From positions 1-42,215 of the forward strand of contig JAFXIL010000177.1 in assembly GCA_017563185.1 (NCBI GenBank): DNA of 42,215 nucleotides, given 5' to 3'. The notes below the pieces were generated by a model. It had not been told where the DNA came from, ran no database searches, and was given only the letters and a program-made list of their open reading frames with translations. The stretch comes from Kiritimatiellia bacterium (GTDB taxonomy: Bacteria > Verrucomicrobiota > Kiritimatiellia > RFP12 > UBA1067). The translations under genes were made by a program, and so were the position numbers. Below, piece after piece: positions 1 to 7,159 of this stretch (positions are counted from its first letter, which is position 1; every line of letters begins with the position of its first letter).

Positions 1-71
1 CCGAACCTGCGCGGACGCGACAGGAAGAACAGCTTGGAGCCAACGGTAGTCACAAGACGATGGATGAACAT
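1..71 (-). CDS. Possible N-terminus of a gene leaving the left edge (tentative)
   Basis: On the minus strand an ATG at 71 opens a frame that stays open to the window edge (23 codons, beginning MFIHRLVTTVGSKLFF, basic and hydrophobic). A good extended -10 element on the same strand lies at 155-163, about 85 bases upstream, which is the main reason to suspect a gene here. There is no clear Shine-Dalgarno, and the first codons overlap a perfect inverted repeat. I do not recognise the product. It may equally be untranslated leader. Confidence 0.25.
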   Translation of the reverse strand, partial: MFIHRLVTTVGSKLFFLSRPRRF

Positions 72-79
72 CGTCTTGT
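52..79. repeat. Perfect 10-bp inverted repeat, 8-nt loop
   Basis: ACAAGACGAT (52-61) and ATCGTCTTGT (70-79) are perfect reverse complements around an 8-base spacer. No T-tract follows on either side, so it is not a classic terminator. It could be a protein-binding site or an RNA hairpin in the leader of a leftward gene. Confidence 0.5.
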
Positions 80-154
80 CAACGTAAATGCAGCCATCCC
101 GTCTCATGGACGGAAAGTCGTGCGTGTCTGTGGCTATCGGTCTCATTGCCAAAC

Positions 155-167
155 ATTATACCAAAAT
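155..167 (-). promoter_or_regulatory. Extended -10 promoter, leftward
   Basis: Minus strand reads TTTTGGTATAAT: a perfect -10 (TATAAT, 160 to 155) preceded by TGn. There is no good -35. Near-identical elements precede other minus-strand genes in this window (14799-14811, 20236-20248, 38988-39000), which strengthens the call. It points toward the window edge, away from the serine hydrolase. Confidence 0.45.
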
Positions 168-263
168 GGCCGAGCCAGGCGCAACCGAGTAATTGGGCAG
201 TGGCTCGTGGTTCGTGGGAATTCGCAATTGCAAGACGCGGCCGAATATGATAGGCTATTGAAT

Positions 264-1700
264 ATGAAAACAACATCTATTCTCGCATCGTTCTTCATCT
301 TCGCATCGATGGGTGCCTCCGCCGCGCTCATGGAGAAAGCGACGCCCGAGTCGCAGGGCGTGCCATCTTCGGCCATCGTCGCCTGGATAGACGCCTGCGA
401 ACGGGAGTTCGGGCCAGACAACGCACTTCACGGCTTCGTGATCGTGCGCCATGGCCATGTGATCGCCGAGGGCACATGGGCACCTTACGACACGCTGAAC
501 AAGCCGCACATGCTCTACTCGCACTCGAAGAGCTTCACCTCGACGGCGATCGGATTTCTCGTGGACGACGGCAAGCTCGACCTTGACGCGCGCGTCATCT
601 CCTTCTTCCCCGACAAGATCCCGCAGAACCCCTCGCTCAACCTCCGCTCCATGCGCGTGCGCGACCTCCTCACGATGAACGTGGGCGCCAGCTACTCCGA
701 CGCGGAGAACAAGGATCCCTTCGGCGACTGGGTGAAGGCGTTCCTCGCCAATGACATCGACAGGGAGCCCGGCACCGTGTTCAAGTACGATTCAGGCGCC
801 ACCCACATGCTTGCAGCAATTGCGGAGCGCGTCTCGGGCATGAAGCTCATGGACTTCCTTAAGCTACGCCTCTTCGATCCACTCGGCATGACAAGCCCGT
901 GGTCCACGGTCTCCCCCACCGGCATCGCCTGCGGCGGGTGGGGCATGAACATGACAACGCGCGACCTCTCCCGCTTCGGGCAGCTCTACCTCGACAAGGG
1001 CATGTGGAACGGCCGGCGCATCCTCTCGCGCGAATGGGTGACGGCAGCCACCTCGCGCCAGACGTGGTCCGGCGCGATCGCCGTCACGGGCGAGGACGGC
1101 AGCGACTGGCACCAGGGCTACGGCTTCCAGTTCTGGCGCTGCCGCCACAACGCCTTCCGCGCCGACGGAGCGATGGGCCAGTACACGATCGTCATGCCCG
1201 ACCAGGACGCCGTCGTCTCCATCCACGCCGGACTCGGCAACATGCAGCACGAGATCAACCTCGTGTGGAAGCATCTCCTGCCCGCGTTCGGCCCCTCCGC
1301 CCTTCCCGACGACGCCGCGGCCCAGAAGGCGCTCGCCGAGCGCTGCGCCTCGCTCAAGCTCCCCATGCAGAGAGGTTCCGCACCCGCCCCTGCGCTCCCC
1401 ATCGCCGGCGCCAAGGTCTCGAAGAATCCTCTGGACTTCAAGAACGCCACGATAGAGAAGACTCGGCAGGGCTGGACGCTCGTGCGGCCCGACGGTTTCC
1501 GCTTCGCCGTTGGCGACGGTTCATGGGCCACGACAACCTACACCTTCCCGCAGAACATCGAGATACTGTTCGCCCTCGTCGGAACGCGCGACGTGGCGGC
1601 GTCGGGCGCATGGACCGCGCCAGGCGTCTTCACCGTGCGCTGGTACCTGCTCGGCGCGCCGCAGCACGGCAAGTTCACCGTCACCGTTCCCGGCAAATGA
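264..1700 (+). CDS. Exported serine hydrolase, class C beta-lactamase/PBP-like fold
   Basis: 478 residues from the ATG at 264, chosen because it begins a clear signal peptide (MKTTSILASFFIFASMGASA); the frame is open further upstream but that part does not look like protein. The family motifs are visible. SxxK is SHSK (nucleophile Ser86, Lys89). The Y-x-S/N element is the YDS in FKYDSGATHML. An HAG triad (IHAGLG) stands in for KTG/HxG. About 100 residues after the catalytic domain form a separate, probably beta-rich tail. Members of this fold include DD-peptidases, esterases and true beta-lactamases, and sequence alone does not say which this is. Periplasmic or surface location is likely. It stands alone on the plus strand and its 3' end overlaps a degraded kinase fragment on the other strand by 20 bases. 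No strong Shine-Dalgarno is seen. Confidence 0.85.
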   Translation: MKTTSILASFFIFASMGASAALMEKATPESQGVPSSAIVAWIDACEREFGPDNALHGFVIVRHGHVIAEGTWAPYDTLNKPHMLYSHSKSFTSTAIGFLVDDGKLDLDARVISFFPDKIPQNPSLNLRSMRVRDLLTMNVGASYSDAENKDPFGDWVKAFLANDIDREPGTVFKYDSGATHMLAAIAERVSGMKLMDFLKLRLFDPLGMTSPWSTVSPTGIACGGWGMNMTTRDLSRFGQLYLDKGMWNGRRILSREWVTAATSRQTWSGAIAVTGEDGSDWHQGYGFQFWRCRHNAFRADGAMGQYTIVMPDQDAVVSIHAGLGNMQHEINLVWKHLLPAFGPSALPDDAAAQKALAERCASLKLPMQRGSAPAPALPIAGAKVSKNPLDFKNATIEKTRQGWTLVRPDGFRFAVGDGSWATTTYTFPQNIEILFALVGTRDVAASGAWTAPGVFTVRWYLLGAPQHGKFTVTVPGK

Positions 1701-1998
1701 CATCGGTGCGCGACGGAAGGATTATCGAGAACCTGCATCCATGACCGGTCTGTGATTCCAGCGCCACGTCGCCGCCGTGGAGCCGGGCGATGTGCTTGAC
1801 GATCGCAAGCCCAAGGCCGGTGCCGCAGTGCGAGCGGCTGCGCGTCTTGTCAACGCGGTAGAAACGCTCGAAGATGCGCTTCTGGTGTTCCGGCGCGATT
1901 CCCACGCCGTGATCCGCCACCGTAATGCGCGCGCGATCCCCTTCGGCGGCGAGCGTCACCACCACATCATCCGACTCCGAATAGCGCAGCGCGGGCAC
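1681..1998 (-). pseudogene. C-terminal stub of a sensor histidine kinase (ATPase lobe only)
   Basis: About 105 residues carry only the second half of a HATPase domain. ALRYSES is the end of the N-box, DHGVGI is the G1 box, FERFYRVDKTRSR the F-box and GTGLGLAIVKHI the G2 box, followed by a normal ending FSIILP. The dimerisation/phosphoacceptor domain, any sensor and the Asn of the N-box are absent. Reading upstream in frame gives five more codons and then a TAG, all inside a palindromic repeat. The closest relatives are PhoR-type kinases. The fragment cannot be an active kinase. The GTG at 1998 is only the first possible start, not a believable one. The response regulator that would pair with it is not nearby; the intact pair at 30.6-32.7 kb is a different system. 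Confidence 0.8.
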
Positions 1999-2032
1999 GC
2001 GGGACGCGTGCCCCTACCATAGCCGAACTATG
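1993..2032. repeat. REP-like double hairpin at the kinase breakpoint
   Basis: Two adjacent perfect hairpins. GGGCACGCG (1993-2001) pairs with CGCGTGCCC (2005-2013) around GGA, and CATAG (2018-2022) pairs with CTATG (2028-2032) around CCGAA. Paired short palindromes of this size resemble REP/BIME elements. The first hairpin abuts the truncated histidine kinase. A weaker related sequence sharing GCGTCCCGC lies at 41861-41883. Confidence 0.6.
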
Positions 2033-2073
2033 TCCTTCACGCCGGTGTGGCGCGAATTGGCAATGGCATACCG

Positions 2074-2111
2074 CAAAATCGCCCGCGAAGCAAGCATGCG
2101 ACGCGGGCGAT
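2074..2111 (-). terminator. Rho-independent terminator after pgi
   Basis: On the minus strand ATCGCCCGCG (2111-2102) pairs perfectly with CGCGGGCGAT (2087-2078) around a 14-base loop and is followed by TTTGC. It lies about 50 bases past the pgi stop. The T-tract is short, so efficiency is uncertain. Confidence 0.6.
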
Positions 2112-2164
2112 CAAGCCGACTACGGAAAGTCGGGGTTCTGCGGTGCCTTATACCACGAAGTCGT

Positions 2165-3802
2165 CTACGCGAGGCCCTTGGCCTTGCGGTAGCGCGCGAT
2201 GAGGGCGTTGGTGGAGGAGTCGTGCTTCAGTACGGGCTTCTTCTTCGCCGTGAGGTCGGCGAGCACGCTCTTCGCGAGCACCTTGCCAAGCTGCACTCCC
2301 CACTGGTCGAACGAGTAGATGTTCCAAATCACGCCCTGCGTGAACACCTTGTGCTCGTAGAGCGCGATGAGCGAGCCGAGCGTCTCGGGGGTGAGGGAGT
2401 CGGCGAGGAGAGTGTTCGTGGGGCGGTTGCCCTCGAACGTGCGGTATGGGGCGAGCTTCTCGTCCACGCCCTCCTTGCGGCACCACTCCACGGCCTGGTC
2501 GTGGTCAAGGCCGAACGCGAGCGCCTCGGTCTGCGCGAAGAGGTTGGCCATGAGCTTGTCGTGATGGTCGCCGATGGGGTTGTGGGACTTGCAGAAGCCG
2601 ATGAAGTCGCAGGGAATGAGATGCGTTCCCTGGTGGATGAGCTGGTAGAAGCTGTGCTGGCCGTTCGTGCCGGGTTCGCCCCACTCGATGGGACCGGTTG
2701 AGTACGTCACGCGCGTGCCGTCCTTCGCCACGCTCTTGCCGTTCGACTCCATGTCGAGCTGCTGGAGATAGGCGGGCAGGCGGCTGAGGTACTGGTCGTA
2801 CGGAAGCACGCAGTAGCTCTCGGCGCCGTACACGTTGGAGTAGAGGATGCCGAGAAGCGCCATAACCACGGGCATGTTGCGCGCGAGGGAAGCGGTGCGG
2901 AAGTGGCGGTCCATCTTCCAGTATCCCTTGAGAAGACGCTGGAAGTTGCGCGGACCGATGGAGATCATGAGCGAAAGGCCGATGGCGCTCGGAAGCGAGT
3001 AGCGGCCGCCCACCCAGTCCCAGAACGCGAACATGTTCTTCGGGTCGATGCCGAACTTCACAACCTCGGCCTCGTTCGTGGAGAGCGCCACAAAGTGCTT
3101 CGCCACCACGTCGTTCGCCTTGCCCTTGATCTTGGAGAGCAGCCAATCGCGCGCGGACTGCGCGTTCGTCATCGTCTCCTGCGTGGTGAACGTCTTGGAC
3201 GCGACGATGAAGAGCGTCTGCTCCGCCTTGACCTCGCGCAGCACCTCTGCGAGATGGGTGGCGTCCACGTTCGAGACGAAGTAGCTGCGGATGTAGCGCT
3301 TGGAAAACGGCGCGAGCGCGATGGTGGCCATTACGGGGCCGAGGTCGCTGCCGCCGATTCCGATGTTGACCACGTACTTGATGCGCTTGCCGGTGTAGCC
3401 CTTGTGCGCGCCGGAGCGCACGGAGTCTGCGAAGGCGCCCATCTGCTTCAGGACGCGGCGCACCTGCGGCATCACGTCCTTGCCGTCAACCTTCACCTTC
3501 GCCTTCGGGTCGCAGTTCCTGAGCGCGGTGTGCAGAACGGCGCGGTTCTCGGTCTCGTTGATCTTGCGGCCGGTGAACATCTTCTCGATCTCGGCCTTGA
3601 GGTTGGACGCCTCGGCGAGCTTGAGAAGCGCCTTCATCACGTTCTTGTCAACGCGGTTCTTCGAGTAGTCTAGCGTCCAGCCCGCAGCCGTGAGCGTGTA
3701 CTTCGCCGCGCGCTCTGGATCCGCCGCGAAAAGCTGCTTGATCGTCGTGCCCTTGGCCGCCTCCATGGCGGCCTGCACCTTCTTGAATGCTTCTTCGTTC
3801 AT
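2165..3802 (-). CDS. pgi: Glucose-6-phosphate isomerase
   Basis: 545 residues, the normal length for Pgi. It interconverts glucose-6-phosphate and fructose-6-phosphate in the cytoplasm (glycolysis/gluconeogenesis). Visible signatures are [11 protein letters not shown] in the first SIS domain, [27 protein letters not shown] with the catalytic region, and the C-terminal PGI signature [20 protein letters not shown]. The frame extends 31 codons upstream, but ATG 3802 (MNEEAFKKV) is preferred: it has AAAGAGA about 8 bases upstream and the extension would run back into the M1 peptidase gene. It sits 61 bases downstream of the peptidase gene on the same strand, so probably co-transcribed with it. 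A hairpin terminator follows. Confidence 0.97.
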   Translation of the reverse strand: MNEEAFKKVQAAMEAAKGTTIKQLFAADPERAAKYTLTAAGWTLDYSKNRVDKNVMKALLKLAEASNLKAEIEKMFTGRKINETENRAVLHTALRNCDPKAKVKVDGKDVMPQVRRVLKQMGAFADSVRSGAHKGYTGKRIKYVVNIGIGGSDLGPVMATIALAPFSKRYIRSYFVSNVDATHLAEVLREVKAEQTLFIVASKTFTTQETMTNAQSARDWLLSKIKGKANDVVAKHFVALSTNEAEVVKFGIDPKNMFAFWDWVGGRYSLPSAIGLSLMISIGPRNFQRLLKGYWKMDRHFRTASLARNMPVVMALLGILYSNVYGAESYCVLPYDQYLSRLPAYLQQLDMESNGKSVAKDGTRVTYSTGPIEWGEPGTNGQHSFYQLIHQGTHLIPCDFIGFCKSHNPIGDHHDKLMANLFAQTEALAFGLDHDQAVEWCRKEGVDEKLAPYRTFEGNRPTNTLLADSLTPETLGSLIALYEHKVFTQGVIWNIYSFDQWGVQLGKVLAKSVLADLTAKKKPVLKHDSSTNALIARYRKAKGLA

Positions 3803-3863
3803 TGATGTTCTCTTTCGTTTTGATGTTCCGGGAAATTTGACAATCTTGAAATGCGCGCAACCG

Positions 3864-6320
3864 CTACGCGAGCAGATCGGCGATGCGTCCGCCAAGAGAC
3901 GGATGCTTCTCGCGAGGCAGCGCGGCGGCGAGGCGCTCCAGAAGGGCCTTCACCTCTGCACGCAGGCCAGGCTCGAACCAGCGCCACGTGAGGAACGGCG
4001 AGAGGAGGCGCAGCGCGTTGTACTCGCCGCACTGCGCGTACTTGACGATCGTGCGCTCGATCCACGCGAGGCCCTCGTCCGTCCAGAGCCTGTCGGCGTT
4101 CGCGGTGAAGCCGCAGTACAGCGCGCGGGAGAGAGCAGGATGCGACATGCTCCATCCTTCGCGGCGCTCCTCCACGTCGATCGCCGCGAACACGTCCTCG
4201 TGCGGATCGCATGCGACGATGCGCAGATAGCTCGAATAGCCGTTCGTCGTCCTGCGCAGCTTCTCGCCTTCGGCCTCAAGAACTTCCTTCCTGCGAGGGC
4301 TCTCCCCGCGCACGAGCGCCGACAGCGCGTTGAGGCGCGCGGTGATGTTCTCGGCGCGATCGAGGTAGCCTTCGATCGCCGCCCACGCGCCAGGCGTGTT
4401 CAGCTCGGCGAGCATGTCGAGCACCACCTTGTCCCACGCGCGGCGCACTATCGACGCGGCGTCGATTCCGTTCGCGCTCTCTCCGCCGAGCGACGCTACG
4501 AGCGCGGCCTCTCCGATCGCCTCCGCGGCGGCCTTGCGCAGTGCATGCATCTCGGCGGCGTTCTCGCGCACGAACGCGCGCCGTCTGCGGTCGAGCGAAT
4601 GAACGCCCACGGAGAGCATCGCCTCCTTGGCGCCGAGGTCGAGCGACCCGTCGGCGAAGATCTCCTTGTAGAGCTCGAGCCACGCCTTCACGGCGCCGCG
4701 GTCGCGCAGCATCTTCATCGCCTCAGCGCGGTTGAACGCGTCGGGGTCCTTGCGCACCTGGCACACGAGCTCTTCCTCCGAAGCCTCCACTTCAAGCACG
4801 CCGTAGAATCCGCAGCCGCGGTTCCACGAGATGAAGTCGGGCTTCGGACACTTCGTGCGAAACTGCTGCATCGCTCCGTCCAGGACGAACGCGCCCGAGG
4901 CGACGTCGCGCCCGTCCTTCACGAGCGCGTACGGCACGGGCACCACGTAGTCGCCTTCGCGCACGAGCGTCACCGTCAGCTCTCCCGCCGCCCATGTCCA
5001 GCTAGCACGCACCGTGGGGTGTCCGCTCGAGAAGAGCCATGGACGCATCAGCGCGCCGATGTCGCGCCCCGTCGTCTCGGAGAACACCTTAAGGAAGTCC
5101 TCGGTGTTGGCGTTCCCTCCGTCGAAGCGGCGGAAGTATTCGCGCCACGCCTTGTCGTAGGCATCGGCGCCGATGAGGCTGCGCAGCGTGTTGAGCACTT
5201 CCGGCGCCTTGTCGTACGTGATGGCGTCCACCACGTCGTCGGGATCGTTCACGCCCTCGCGCACGATCGCGGGCGCGGAGCCGCTTTCGTCCTCGGCGAG
5301 CGCGCCGCCGTCCATGCGCAGCCCAGCCACGTCCATCGCGCGCGTGAACGCGGCGCCGAACTCGCGCGCGAGGAACGCGCGCTCCACGTTCACGGTGTAC
5401 GCCTCGTTGAGCCACATGTCGAACGGCGTCTCCATCGTCACGCCGCTGCCGCAGTGGCTGTGCTCGTACTCGTGCGGGATCACGCCGTGCGCATAGACGA
5501 GCCGCGCGTCGGATATCGACGAGTCGATGAGCGCGGCCTGCGTGACGATCGTTGTGTTGCCCGTGTTCTCCATGCCGCCGTAGAGCGACTTCTCCATGCA
5601 GATGGTGCGGTACGTCTCGTAGGGATACACGAAGCCCGTGAGCTCGTGCTGGAAGATGATCGACTTCTTGAGAATCTCCATCGGAACGCGCGCGCCGTCA
5701 ACGTGGCCCGGCGGAACGAGGTACTCAAGCTTCACCGTCTTGCCGATGTCGGGATACGTCACGCTGTCGGAGAGGACGTCCCACGTGCCTGCGCACGCGA
5801 TGAAGAGATACGGCGCCATCGGCTTGCGGTTCTCGTAGGTCCACGCCATGCGGCCGGGTCCCGCGGACCTCTTCTCCACGAGGTCGCCGTTGGAGATGAG
5901 ATGCGTGTATCGCTCGTCGCCTTCGAGCGTGGTGCGGAACGTGCATTTCGCCGTGCAGTCGTCGACGATCGGAAGTATGCGCTGGAAGCCGAACTGCTGG
6001 CACTGGCTCATGTACTGCTGCGGCGCGCCGGGAGGCGTCACGTCGCGGTAGATGCCCTCAAGGCGTACGCCGTCGGGATGCGACACATGGCCCACCTTCA
6101 CCGTAAAGCGCTCGCCCGGCGCGTACTCGCGGTCGAGGGCGTACGGCACCTTTGCGCCGTCGCAGTCGAGCGGCATCTCGCCGATGGCCTCGCGCGCCAC
6201 GAGATGCAGCACGCCCTCCGCCTCCACTCGGTCCTCGAAGAACCTTATCGTTGCGTCAACGTGCTCCAGCTGGGCCGGTGGCCGCCTGAACTCGCTGCGC
6301 CTGAACTTCCATTCTTGCAT
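3864..6320 (-). CDS. M1-family (aminopeptidase N-like) metallopeptidase, divergent
   Basis: 818 residues from ATG 6320. A GAGGA motif sits 5 bases before this ATG; the in-frame ATG at 6330-6332 overlaps that motif and has no ribosome site of its own. The gluzincin motif is present as HEYEH (about residues 283-287) with the third zinc ligand in WLNEAYT (Glu at about 306, the expected 19 residues on), and the substrate-binding GAMEN loop appears as GGMEN (about 248-252). It should remove N-terminal residues from peptides using one zinc ion. It is unusual in that the HExxHxWxGN context reads [11 protein letters not shown] and the loop has G for A, so it lies off the main PepN branch. The C-terminal half is helical and repeat-like, as in PepN. 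No signal peptide is seen, so it is probably cytoplasmic. A small membrane-protein gene lies upstream and pgi downstream. Confidence 0.85.
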   Translation of the reverse strand: MQEWKFRRSEFRRPPAQLEHVDATIRFFEDRVEAEGVLHLVAREAIGEMPLDCDGAKVPYALDREYAPGERFTVKVGHVSHPDGVRLEGIYRDVTPPGAPQQYMSQCQQFGFQRILPIVDDCTAKCTFRTTLEGDERYTHLISNGDLVEKRSAGPGRMAWTYENRKPMAPYLFIACAGTWDVLSDSVTYPDIGKTVKLEYLVPPGHVDGARVPMEILKKSIIFQHELTGFVYPYETYRTICMEKSLYGGMENTGNTTIVTQAALIDSSISDARLVYAHGVIPHEYEHSHCGSGVTMETPFDMWLNEAYTVNVERAFLAREFGAAFTRAMDVAGLRMDGGALAEDESGSAPAIVREGVNDPDDVVDAITYDKAPEVLNTLRSLIGADAYDKAWREYFRRFDGGNANTEDFLKVFSETTGRDIGALMRPWLFSSGHPTVRASWTWAAGELTVTLVREGDYVVPVPYALVKDGRDVASGAFVLDGAMQQFRTKCPKPDFISWNRGCGFYGVLEVEASEEELVCQVRKDPDAFNRAEAMKMLRDRGAVKAWLELYKEIFADGSLDLGAKEAMLSVGVHSLDRRRRAFVRENAAEMHALRKAAAEAIGEAALVASLGGESANGIDAASIVRRAWDKVVLDMLAELNTPGAWAAIEGYLDRAENITARLNALSALVRGESPRRKEVLEAEGEKLRRTTNGYSSYLRIVACDPHEDVFAAIDVEERREGWSMSHPALSRALYCGFTANADRLWTDEGLAWIERTIVKYAQCGEYNALRLLSPFLTWRWFEPGLRAEVKALLERLAAALPREKHPSLGGRIADLLA

Positions 6321-6368
6321 TGCATTCCTCATGGTACATCAACTCAAATCGCATTTCGTCTCGCCCGG

Positions 6369-6611
6369 TCACAGAACCGCAATCGCGAACGCCGCCAGCA
6401 CAAGCGCAAACGCAAGCGCGCGTCGCCACGCCGGCACTCCTCTGCGCTCCTCGCCGCGCGGCGTCTCGCCAGATCCGGCGTCGCGGCCCATCACCTTCCT
6501 GATTCCGCGCAGCGCAAGAGGCAGCCTGCCCTTCTCCATCGCGAGCGCCGCTGCGGTTCCCAGCAGCGCCACCACCACAACAAAGCGGTACTGATGAAGG
6601 ATATCGCCCAT
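6369..6611 (-). CDS. Small two-helix membrane protein, unknown function
   Basis: 80 residues from ATG 6611. Two hydrophobic stretches, RFVVVVALLGTAAALAM near the N-terminus and ALAFALVLAAFAIAVL at the extreme C-terminus, flank a basic, charged loop rich in Arg, Gly and Glu, so a hairpin membrane protein with the loop probably cytoplasmic. It ends 48 bases before the M1 peptidase start on the same strand, suggesting co-transcription. The ribosome site is weak (AGGCGAG). I do not recognise a family. The clear membrane segments and correct spacing argue that it is real rather than a chance frame. Confidence 0.6.
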   Translation of the reverse strand: MGDILHQYRFVVVVALLGTAAALAMEKGRLPLALRGIRKVMGRDAGSGETPRGEERRGVPAWRRALAFALVLAAFAIAVL

Positions 6612-6647
6612 AGTCCACGCTCGCCTGTCTGCGCCGTTTCCCCCGTT

Positions 6648-6705
6648 AAAAAAGAACTTGCCCGCCGATCGGCACGGGCAAGCTCCAGCAGTTTCGGGAA
6701 CTGCT
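6648..6705 (-). terminator. Rho-independent terminator after the H1-like gene, with an extra hairpin
   Basis: On the minus strand CTTGCCCG (6682-6675) pairs perfectly with CGGGCAAG (6664-6657), with an inner CCGATCGG palindrome, and is followed by TTCTTTTTT. This is a textbook intrinsic terminator. A second perfect hairpin, AGCAGTT/AACTGCT (6687-6705), lies just before it, between the stop codon and the terminator. The small membrane-protein gene starts about 40 bases further on. Confidence 0.85.
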
Positions 6706-6721
6706 CTCGGGGGGGAGGAAC

Positions 6722-7015
6722 TTACTTCTTCGCCGCCTTCTTGGCAGGGGCCTTCTTGGCCGGAGCCTTCTTCGCAGGGGCCTTCTTGGCCGGAGCCTTC
6801 TTCGCAGGCGCGGCCTTCTTGGCAGGAGCCGCCTTCTTGGCGGGCACGGCCTTCTTGGCAGGAGCCGCCTTCTTGGCGGGCACGGCCTTCTTCGCAGGAG
6901 CCGCCTTCTTCGCAGGAGCAGCCTTCTTCGTCGCGCAGCAGCAACCGCACTTCTTGGCGGGAGCCTTCTTAGCAGGGGCGGCCTTCTTCGCAGGAGCCTT
7001 CTTGGTGGTAGCCAT
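6722..7015 (-). CDS. Histone H1-like Lys/Ala/Pro-repeat protein with a Cys cluster
   Basis: 97 residues made almost entirely of AAPAKKA/APAKK units, resembling the C-terminal tail of histone H1 and bacterial H1-like proteins (for example those of Chlamydia and Bordetella). It is expected to bind and compact DNA through charge, without a folded domain. The start is ATG 7015, with AAAAGGA 9 bases upstream. The odd feature is a KKCGCCCATKK segment near residue 25: four cysteines in five residues interrupt the repeat and could bind metal or form disulfides. The gene has its own promoter (7087-7114) and a strong terminator, so it is a single-gene unit. The repeat is near-exact at DNA level too, so copy number may vary between strains. 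Confidence 0.8.
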   Translation of the reverse strand: MATTKKAPAKKAAPAKKAPAKKCGCCCATKKAAPAKKAAPAKKAVPAKKAAPAKKAVPAKKAAPAKKAAPAKKAPAKKAPAKKAPAKKAPAKKAAKK

Positions 7016-7086
7016 GTGTCTGTCCTTTTTTTTTGTTCGCTCACGGCGCACCGTACGACGGCGCAATCACCGTTTGCTTACTCAAT

Positions 7087-7114
7087 ATGATACTATTTTT
7101 TTCTGCATTTGCAA
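7087..7114 (-). promoter_or_regulatory. Sigma-70-like promoter of the H1-like gene
   Basis: Minus strand TTGCAA (7114-7109), 16-base A-rich spacer, TATCAT (7092-7087). Predicted start of transcription near 7080, giving a leader of about 65 bases before the ATG at 7015. Confidence 0.5.
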
Positions 7115-7159
7115 GTGCATAATGTTTACAAGCGAAAAAAATGTGCCGTGACATGCTTT

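Noticed and set aside
60-263. Upstream extension of the serine hydrolase to ATG 60
   Set aside because: The added 68 residues cross a leftward promoter and an inverted repeat and are not followed by the expected layout; a clean signal peptide begins at 264.
6735-7010. Tandem short repeats resembling a CRISPR or minisatellite
   Set aside because: There are no unique spacers of constant length; the repeats follow the codons of the Lys/Ala/Pro-rich protein.
3690-7151. 1,153-codon plus-strand open frame antisense to the M1 peptidase, pgi start and H1-like genes
   Set aside because: The translation is Arg/His/Ala-rich with no motifs, and the minus-strand genes show clear family signatures. It is open because high-GC third positions remove stop codons on the opposite strand.
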